A stretch of 19,221 nucleotides of DNA from Salinibacterium sp. (GTDB taxonomy: Bacteria > Actinomycetota > Actinomycetes > Actinomycetales > Microbacteriaceae): the NCBI GenBank assembly GCA_004297555.1, contig SCSV01000126.1:1-19221 (forward strand). Direction: 5' to 3'. The stretch's first letter is position 1; every line of letters begins with the position of its first letter. Both the position numbers and the translations under genes were made by a program. The notes beneath the pieces are model-generated. The model saw nothing but the letters and a program-made list of their open reading frames with translations. It searched no databases and was not told the DNA's origin. Positions 13,695 through 19,221 of this stretch are shown in pieces.

Positions 13695-14345
13695 CTAGAA
13701 CGTATCGCCCGTGTTCGTCACATGCCAGGTCTTGCTCTTGTGGTCGCCCTCCGGCCCGACGAGCGTGATCGTGTAGGTGTTCACCTCGTTGGAGCAGTTG
13801 AAGTCCTGGGAGTACGGAAAGTCTTCCTGGTCGCCGTTGAGCGGAATCTGCATGTAGCCCGAGTCCGCGGCATCCGAGGTTCCGTTGACGTACCAGGCTG
13901 ACGTTGCCCCACTTGAGGTCCACGCCACCTTGACCTTCGGGATGAAGGGGTCGACTCCAGGCCCGCCAGTCGAGCAGCCGCCTTGACTGCTCGGGGCGAT
14001 GAAGTTCGTGAACTGCGGGCCGCTCGCAGGGGGTGGGGTGTCCTCAGTCGGGGTCGCGGTGGGTGTGGGCGTCGCCGAGGCGGTCTCGGTGGGAGTCGGG
14101 CTCGTACTCGACTCGGTCGGGGTCGGGGTTGGCGCAACGGCGCCGGGGCGGGCGAGCAGGAGAACGAGCAGGACGATCAGGGCGAGCAACAGTGCACCGC
14201 CGATCGACGACAGGATGATGATCGTGCGTCGGGATGACGCTGCAGCGGGCGAGGCGGCCGCCGGTGCGGCTCCGGTCGCGGCGAATCGTTCGGTGGGGGC
14301 ATCCCCAGGTGTATCGAATCTTTCGGTGGGGGTGTCGTCGCTCAT
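13695..14345 (-). CDS. Single-pass membrane protein with Pro/Thr-rich linker and extracytoplasmic domain
   Basis: The 216-residue protein has four parts. A cytoplasmic N-terminus carries a repeated PTERF motif (residues 6-10 and 17-21), then Ala-rich sequence. A membrane helix occupies about 41-65, preceded by RR. A low-complexity Pro/Thr/Ser linker runs from 72 to 107. The C-terminal part (110-216) is beta-rich with VAWTSSGATSAWYVNG and TYTITLVGPEG strands and two cysteines, Cys124 and Cys184, that could form a disulphide; it looks Ig-like. The layout suggests a wall-spanning surface protein; its partner is unknown. ATG 14345 has GAGG four bases upstream. A -35/-10 pair, TTGTTC and TAAACT, lies at 14416-14393 on the minus strand. 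A longer reading frame upstream overlaps ileS and is rejected. Confidence 0.8.
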   Translation of the reverse strand: MSDDTPTERFDTPGDAPTERFAATGAAPAAASPAAASSRRTIIILSSIGGALLLALIVLLVLLLARPGAVAPTPTPTESSTSPTPTETASATPTPTATPTEDTPPPASGPQFTNFIAPSSQGGCSTGGPGVDPFIPKVKVAWTSSGATSAWYVNGTSDAADSGYMQIPLNGDQEDFPYSQDFNCSNEVNTYTITLVGPEGDHKSKTWHVTNTGDTF

Positions 14346-14392
14346 TGCGCCTCGCTGCCGTCGATCGTGGCGGGGGTGCCACATTGAGGGAG

Positions 14393-14421
14393 AGTTTATG
14401 ACCGGCGCTGCACGGGAACAA
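14393..14421 (-). promoter_or_regulatory. Promoter for the Pro/Thr-rich membrane-protein gene
   Basis: On the minus strand TTGTTC (plus 14416-14421) and TAAACT (plus 14393-14398) are separated by 17 bases, a good vegetative promoter layout. The expected start is near 14386, giving a leader of about 40 bases. It overlaps the divergent ileS promoter. Confidence 0.5.
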
Positions 14422-14436
14422 CCACCCGCATACAAT
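14408..14436 (+). promoter_or_regulatory. Promoter for the ileS T-box leader
   Basis: CTGCAC (14408-14413) and TACAAT (14431-14436) are separated by 17 bases. TACAAT is close to the -10 consensus; the -35 is weak. Transcription would start near 14443, just before the T-box stem I region. It interleaves with the divergent promoter at 14393-14421. Confidence 0.55.
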
Positions 14437-14442
14437 GGGGCG

Positions 14443-14645
14443 ATAGGCGTTGAGCCGACCATCATCGGGGAGCTTTCGGAAGAACCGCGGCCGTTGAAAC
14501 CGACCGCACAGTAGAACCGAACGGGTTGGCCCGTCACAGCCGAATTGAGTGGCCCGACTGAATCCAGGCGGGCAAGCGGGGTGGTACCGCGGCCGAGAGG
14601 TCGTCCTCGTGCAGGAGACGTTCCACGGAACAGCACAGGAGCCGC
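14443..14645 (+). promoter_or_regulatory. Translational T-box riboswitch, isoleucine-specific
   Basis: The conserved T-box AGCGGGGTGGTACCGCGG is at 14575-14592, with the TGGT bulge that pairs with the ACCA end of uncharged tRNA. A short stem I contains ATCATC (14461-14466), offering an Ile specifier codon, and continues GGGGAGCTTTCGGAAGAAC, as in the ultrashort actinobacterial ileS type. A stem III hairpin GCCCG/CGGGC lies at 14552-14573. TCCTcGTGC (14604-14612) can pair with GCACAGGA (14633-14640), hiding the AGGAG ribosome site of ileS; GAGG (14597-14600) can instead pair with CCTC (14605-14608) and free it. No terminator is present. This points to control of translation, with uncharged tRNA-Ile switching ileS on. 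Confidence 0.93.
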
Positions 14646-17600
14646 ATGTTGTACCCCCGCCACACTCCCGAACCGGTCGCCGCCTCGCCGCGCTTCCCCG
14701 ACATCGAGCAACTCGTGCTCGACTACTGGAAGAAGGACGGCACCTTCCAGGCGTCCATCGATCAGCGGGATGGCGCACCCGAGTGGGTGTTCTATGACGG
14801 CCCGCCCTTCGCGAACGGCCTCCCGCACTACGGCCACCTGCTCACCGGCTACGCCAAAGACCTGTTCCCGCGCTTCCAGACCATGCGCGGCAAGCAAGTG
14901 CACCGCCGCTTCGGCTGGGACACCCACGGACTGCCCGCCGAGCTTGAGGCCGAGCGGCAGCTGGGCATCACCGATAAGAGCCAGATCGAGGAGATGGGCA
15001 TCGCCGCCTTCAACGAGACGGCGAAGAGCGCGGTGCTCAAGTACACAAAGGAGTGGGAGGAGTACGTCACGCGCATGGCGCGCTGGGTCGACTTCGAGAA
15101 CGACTACAAGACCCTCGAGCCGACCTTCATGGAGAGCGTGCTCTGGGCGTTCAAGCGCCTGCACGACAAGGGACTCGCCTACGAGGGCTACCGCGTGCTG
15201 CCCTACTGCTGGCGCGACCAGACTCCGCTCTCGAACCACGAACTGCGCATGGACGACGACGTGTACCAAATGCGCCAAGACCAGTCCGTCACAGTCACCT
15301 TCCCGCTCGACGGTGTGAAGGCGGAGAGCCTGGGGCTCACCGCGGTCAAGGCCCTCGCCTGGACGACGACCCCGTGGACCCTGCCCACGAACCTCGCGCT
15401 CGCGGTCGGCCCCGACATCGAGTACTCGGTGCTGCCGAGTGGCCCGCTCGGTGCCGGCACGGTGAGCGGTTCAACGGCAGGTATGGAAGAAGGGGTCTCG
15501 GAGTTCCTGCTCGCCACCGACACCATTCCCGCGCATGCGAAGGACCTCGGTTACGAATCGGGGGCGGACGCCCTCGCCGCCGTCACTCGCACAATCACCG
15601 GTCGCGAGCTTGAGGGTGTGCGCTACGCGCAGCTCTGGGACTACTACGCCGACACAGCGGAATGGGGCACCGAGCACGCGTGGCAGATCCTCGTCGCCGA
15701 CTACGTGGAGACCGGCGAAGGCACCGGCATCGTGCACCAGGCCCCGGCGTTCGGTGAGGACGACCAGGTGGTGTGCGCGGCTGCGGGCATCCCGGTCATC
15801 ATCTCGGTCGACGAGGCGGGTCGCTTCCTGCCGAACATCGATGAGGTGGCTGGCATGCAGGTCTTCGACGCGAACAAGCCGCTCGTGCAGCGGCTGCGCG
15901 CCGAGGGGCGGCTGTTGCGCGTTGCGAGCTACGAGCACTCGTACCCGCACTGCTGGCGCTGCCGCAATCCGCTCATCTACAAGGCGGTATCGAGCTGGTT
16001 CGTGCGCGTTCCCGATTTTCGTGACCGCATGGGCGAGCTCAACCAGGAAATCACCTGGGTGCCCGAGAACGTCAAAGACGGCCAGTTCGGAAAGTGGCTC
16101 GCGAACGCGCGCGACTGGTCGATCTCGCGCAACCGCTACTGGGGTTCGCCGATTCCGGTGTGGAAGAGCGACAACCCCGAGTACCCGCGCATCGACGTCT
16201 ACGGCTCGCTCGCGGAGCTCGAAGCCGACTTCGGTGTGCTGCCCACGAACGCGGCAGGCGAGGTAGACCTGCACCGCCCGTACATCGACGAGCTGACCCG
16301 GCCGAACCCGGATGACCCCACCGGTGCGTCCACCATGCGGCGCATCCCCGACGTGCTTGACGTGTGGTTCGACTCCGGCTCGATGCCGTTCGCACAAGTG
16401 CACTACCCCTTCGAGAACGCGGACTGGTTCGACACCCACAACCCGGCGGACTTCATCGTCGAGTACATCGGTCAGACCCGCGGGTGGTTCTACACACTCC
16501 ACGTGCTGTCGACGGCGCTTTTCGATCGGCCGGCGTTCCGCAACGTGATCAGCCACGGCATCGTGCTCGGCAGCGATGGCCAGAAGATGTCGAAGAGCCT
16601 GCGCAACTACCCGGACGTCAACGAGGTCTTCGACCGCGACGGCGCGGATGCGATGCGCTGGTTCCTCATGTCGTCGTCCGTGATTCGCGGCGGCAACCTC
16701 GTGGTCACCGAGGAGGGCATCCGCGAGGGGGCCCGACAACTGCTGCTGCCGCTGTGGAGCACCTATTACTTCTTCACTCTGTACGCGAACGCGAGCGACC
16801 ATGCGGCGGTCATCCGCACCGATTCGACGAATCTGCTCGACCGCTACATCCTCGCCAAGACCGGCGAACTGATTCGGGACGTCACGGCTGAGCTTGAGGC
16901 GTTCGACAGCCCGCTCGCAGCGGCCAGACTGCGCGACTTTGCCGACGTGCTTACTAACTGGTACGTGCGCCGCAGCCGCGACCGGTTCTGGCAAGGCGAC
17001 GCGGAGGCCTTCGACACGCTCTTCACGGTGCTCGAAACGGTTGCCCGCCTTGCGGCACCGCTCGCTCCGCTCGTGAGCGAGGAGATCTGGCGCGGCCTCA
17101 CCGGTGAGCGCAGTGTTCATCTTGAGGACTGGCCCGAGGCCGCCGCTTTCCCGGCGGACGACGAGCTGGTTTCGGGAATGGACCGAGTGCGCGAGATCGC
17201 CTCCGCAGGTCTCGCTCTGCGCAAGGCGAACAGCCTGCGCGTGCGCCTGCCACTGTCACGACTCACCGTCGTGAGCGAGCGCACGGACTGGTTCGCCGGC
17301 GTGACCGAGATTCTCAGCGAAGAGCTCAACGTGAAGGCCATCGACTTCGAGGGGCTTGGCGAGGACAGCCTCGAGCGGCACGGAATCACCAAGCGGCTCA
17401 CCGTGAACGCGCGCGCCCTCGGCCCGCGCCTCGGCAAGAACGTGCAAGACGTGATCAAGGCCGCGAAGGCCGGCGACTGGACCGAGAGCGGCGCAGGCGT
17501 GACGGTCGGCGAGTACGAACTGCTCGAGGGCGAGTACGAGTTGGAACTCGATTCGCGCGACTCGAGCGCGATCGCGTTCCTCTCTGATGGCGGCTTCGTG

Positions 17601-17939
17601 ATCCTCGACACCGAGACCACGCCCGAGCTCGAAGCGGAGGGGCTCGCCCGCGACGTGATTCGAGCGATTCAGGATGCCCGCAAGGCCGCCGGTCTCGACG
17701 TCAGCGATCGCATCCGCCTGACTGTCACGGGCACCGAAGCGTCCGACGTTAGCGCGCTGACGACGTTCGGCCAGATGATCGCGGGGGAGACCCTCGCGGT
17801 CGAATCAGCGTTCGCGCTGGGAGGGGTCACAGACCTTTCGTCCGACGGGAAAGCGGGCCGAGCGGTTCTGGCTGCCGGCCAGTATGCAAACACTGGTTCA
17901 CTAGAGATTGTGATCTCGAAAACGGCTGCGCATGCGTGA
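14646..17939 (+). CDS. ileS: Isoleucyl-tRNA synthetase, type 2 (eukaryote-like)
   Basis: The 1097-residue class I synthetase charges tRNA-Ile. The HIGH-type motif is HYGH at 61-64 (PPFANGLPHYGH) and KMSKS is at 647-651. The large editing domain lies between them (TTTPWTLPTNLAL near 240 is part of it), and the anticodon-binding and C-terminal domains follow. The length and the HYGH motif place it with type 2 enzymes, a group linked to natural tolerance of the inhibitor mupirocin. ATG 14646 follows AGGAG at 14637-14641, the ribosome site that the T-box leader can hide. Its last eight bases overlap folC, so the two genes form an operon, and the T-box may also affect folC. The bacterial C-terminal zinc-finger type ending is not evident. 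Confidence 0.97.
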   Translation: MLYPRHTPEPVAASPRFPDIEQLVLDYWKKDGTFQASIDQRDGAPEWVFYDGPPFANGLPHYGHLLTGYAKDLFPRFQTMRGKQVHRRFGWDTHGLPAELEAERQLGITDKSQIEEMGIAAFNETAKSAVLKYTKEWEEYVTRMARWVDFENDYKTLEPTFMESVLWAFKRLHDKGLAYEGYRVLPYCWRDQTPLSNHELRMDDDVYQMRQDQSVTVTFPLDGVKAESLGLTAVKALAWTTTPWTLPTNLALAVGPDIEYSVLPSGPLGAGTVSGSTAGMEEGVSEFLLATDTIPAHAKDLGYESGADALAAVTRTITGRELEGVRYAQLWDYYADTAEWGTEHAWQILVADYVETGEGTGIVHQAPAFGEDDQVVCAAAGIPVIISVDEAGRFLPNIDEVAGMQVFDANKPLVQRLRAEGRLLRVASYEHSYPHCWRCRNPLIYKAVSSWFVRVPDFRDRMGELNQEITWVPENVKDGQFGKWLANARDWSISRNRYWGSPIPVWKSDNPEYPRIDVYGSLAELEADFGVLPTNAAGEVDLHRPYIDELTRPNPDDPTGASTMRRIPDVLDVWFDSGSMPFAQVHYPFENADWFDTHNPADFIVEYIGQTRGWFYTLHVLSTALFDRPAFRNVISHGIVLGSDGQKMSKSLRNYPDVNEVFDRDGADAMRWFLMSSSVIRGGNLVVTEEGIREGARQLLLPLWSTYYFFTLYANASDHAAVIRTDSTNLLDRYILAKTGELIRDVTAELEAFDSPLAAARLRDFADVLTNWYVRRSRDRFWQGDAEAFDTLFTVLETVARLAAPLAPLVSEEIWRGLTGERSVHLEDWPEAAAFPADDELVSGMDRVREIASAGLALRKANSLRVRLPLSRLTVVSERTDWFAGVTEILSEELNVKAIDFEGLGEDSLERHGITKRLTVNARALGPRLGKNVQDVIKAAKAGDWTESGAGVTVGEYELLEGEYELELDSRDSSAIAFLSDGGFVILDTETTPELEAEGLARDVIRAIQDARKAAGLDVSDRIRLTVTGTEASDVSALTTFGQMIAGETLAVESAFALGGVTDLSSDGKAGRAVLAAGQYANTGSLEIVISKTAAHA

Positions 17940-19221
17940 CCGGGACGACGAGCCTGGCTCGGGCCGGGACGACGAATTCGACGAGCGGGATCTCGGCGAT
18001 GACGACGAGAATCCGCTCGCGGACCTGAGTCCGTTCGCCGGTGGCAACGAGGGCGACAACCTCGACGACGACTCGCCCTGGGAGCTTGAGGACGCCGAGT
18101 ACCAAGAAGACGCCGACCGGGTCTACGCCGAGTTGCTTGCGCGAATTGGCGAGGCCGCTCCCCAGCCCCGACTCGAGGCGACCCGCCGCGCGGTCGAGTT
18201 GCTCGGTGACCCGCAGCGCACGTATCCGATCATCCACGTGACCGGCACGAACGGTAAGACCTCAACGAGTCGCATGATCGAGAGCATCCTGCGCGCCTAC
18301 GGGCTGCGCACCGGCCTCATGACGAGCCCGCACCTGGTGCGCGTCAATGAGCGCATCGTCATTGACGGGCTGCCCATTTCGAACCGGGCGCTCGCCGAGA
18401 ACTGGGCGGACGTGCGCCCGTACCTGCTCATGGTCGACGCGGAACTCGTTGCGGAGGGGCATCCGCCGCTCACCTTCTTCGAGGCATTCACGGTGCTCGC
18501 TTTCGCGGCCTTCGCCGATGCCCCGGTCGACATCGCGGTGATCGAGGTGGGGCTCGGCGGCGAGTGGGACTCCACGAACGTCGCCGACGGGCAGGTCGCC
18601 GTCTTCGGCCCGGTCGCGCTCGACCACACCCAGCGCCTGGGCTCGACCGTTGCCGAGATCGCCCGCACCAAGGCCGGCATCGTCAAGCCGGTCGCGTCCG
18701 TCGTGTCGGCGATGCAGACTCCGGATGCCCTCGCCGAACTCGAACGCGCTGCGGAGTTGACCGAGTCCACGCTCGCGATCGAAGGCATCGGGTTCTCCCT
18801 CGAGAGCTCGACCATCGCCGTCGGCGGACAAGTCATCACCGTGCGCGGCCTCGCCGGCCTCTACCCGGATCTCTTCCTGCCGCTCTTCGGCGACCACCAG
18901 GGCCACAACGCCGCGCTCGCGATTGCCGCGGTCGAGTCGTTCCTCGGCTCGGGAACGCAAGCGCTCGTCGGCGATGTGCTCGCCGAGGGACTTGCCACGG
19001 CGACCTCGCCCGGTCGCCTGCAGCTCATCGGCACCGATCCGACCGTGCTCGTCGATGCTGCCCACAACCCGCACGGCGCTGCCGCTCTCGTCGCGGCACT
19101 GGCCAGCTACTTCACCTTCGATGAGATCTGCATCGTGATCGGCGTGCTCAACGACAAAGATGCCCGCGGCATCGTCGCCGCTCTCGCCCCGGTGGCCACG
19201 CGCTTTCACGTGACCCAGTCG
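17932..19221 (+). CDS. folC: Folylpolyglutamate synthase / dihydrofolate synthase, 3' end outside the window
   Basis: The first 430 residues are present; the gene runs off the window. FolC adds glutamate to folates, and in many bacteria also makes dihydrofolate. The Mur-ligase-type P-loop GTNGKTS is at 105-111, the FFEAFTVLAF region and IEVGLGGEWDSTN follow, then LDHTQRLGSTVAEIARTKAGI and the C-terminal domain motif DAAHNPHG starting at residue 375. ATG 17932 overlaps the ileS stop by eight bases; an in-frame TGA at 17911 rules out any much earlier start, and no other ATG or GTG start precedes the conserved part. The first 62 residues are unusually acidic (27 Asp or Glu) and are extra to the usual FolC N-terminus. 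Confidence 0.95.
   Translation, partial: MRDRDDEPGSGRDDEFDERDLGDDDENPLADLSPFAGGNEGDNLDDDSPWELEDAEYQEDADRVYAELLARIGEAAPQPRLEATRRAVELLGDPQRTYPIIHVTGTNGKTSTSRMIESILRAYGLRTGLMTSPHLVRVNERIVIDGLPISNRALAENWADVRPYLLMVDAELVAEGHPPLTFFEAFTVLAFAAFADAPVDIAVIEVGLGGEWDSTNVADGQVAVFGPVALDHTQRLGSTVAEIARTKAGIVKPVASVVSAMQTPDALAELERAAELTESTLAIEGIGFSLESSTIAVGGQVITVRGLAGLYPDLFLPLFGDHQGHNAALAIAAVESFLGSGTQALVGDVLAEGLATATSPGRLQLIGTDPTVLVDAAHNPHGAAALVAALASYFTFDEICIVIGVLNDKDARGIVAALAPVATRFHVTQS

Noticed and set aside
13594..13923. Upstream extension of valS
   Set aside because: It overlaps the membrane-protein gene in another frame and has no ValRS similarity; MTRIPERP at 13593 has a ribosome site.
14346..15278. Upstream extension of the Pro/Thr-rich membrane protein
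   Set aside because: It would be antisense to the ileS promoter, T-box and coding region; the ATG at 14345 has a promoter and ribosome site.
15471..17120. Long minus-strand open frame (549 codons) opposite ileS
   Set aside because: It is a high-GC shadow of ileS in the antisense frame, with Arg/Val/Ala-rich sequence and no recognisable motif.
1..19221. CRISPR array, insertion sequence or phage genes
   Set aside because: No regularly spaced direct repeats, transposase motifs, integrase motifs or phage structural genes are visible.

Overview
The window is high-GC chromosomal DNA from an actinobacterium, most likely a member of the Microbacteriaceae. The grounds are the base composition, C/G-ending codons, a DUF2510 protein, a two-gene clpP1-clpP2 arrangement, an ultrashort translational T-box before ileS, several apparently leaderless genes, and the order tRNA-Gly / Castor-Pollux-type channel / tRNA-Pro / tig / clpP1 / clpP2 / clpX / valS / ileS / folC. 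This family placement rests on recall of gene families and gene order; no search was run.

Layout. Positions 1-2185 hold small or accessory genes: a DUF2510 protein (-), a region with two strong inverted repeats, a 57-residue membrane protein coupled to an alpha/beta hydrolase (+), and a convergent SGNH-fold protein (-) lacking its expected catalytic residues. Positions 2322-4505 hold tRNA-Gly(TCC) (-), a Castor/Pollux-type ion channel (+) and tRNA-Pro(TGG) (+). Positions 4544-9351 are a protein quality-control block: trigger factor, ClpP1, ClpP2 and ClpX, with a convergent CopC-like membrane-anchored copper protein between clpP2 and clpX. Positions 9359-9959 hold a ribbon-helix-helix antitoxin and a Doc/Fic-type toxin, with a perfect palindrome over the promoter. 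A SAM methyltransferase follows. On the minus strand come a 76-residue unknown protein, an archaeal-type valS, and a Pro/Thr-rich single-pass membrane protein. Positions 14408-19221 hold a promoter, a T-box leader, ileS (type 2, HYGH/KMSKS) and an overlapping folC that runs off the window.

How the genes fit together. The core is translation and protein folding: two tRNAs, two class I synthetases, the ribosome-bound chaperone and the complete ClpXP protease. The T-box links ileS, and by overlap probably folC, to the charging state of tRNA-Ile. The toxin-antitoxin pair immediately downstream of clpX is the clearest accessory insertion. Nothing looks like a phage, an insertion sequence or a CRISPR array. 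I did not find a clearly new multi-gene system. The best candidates for a second look are the 311-373 inverted repeats, the palindromic operator of the toxin-antitoxin pair, the T-box with a visible sequestrator helix, the degenerate SGNH protein and the excess of the word GGATGC.
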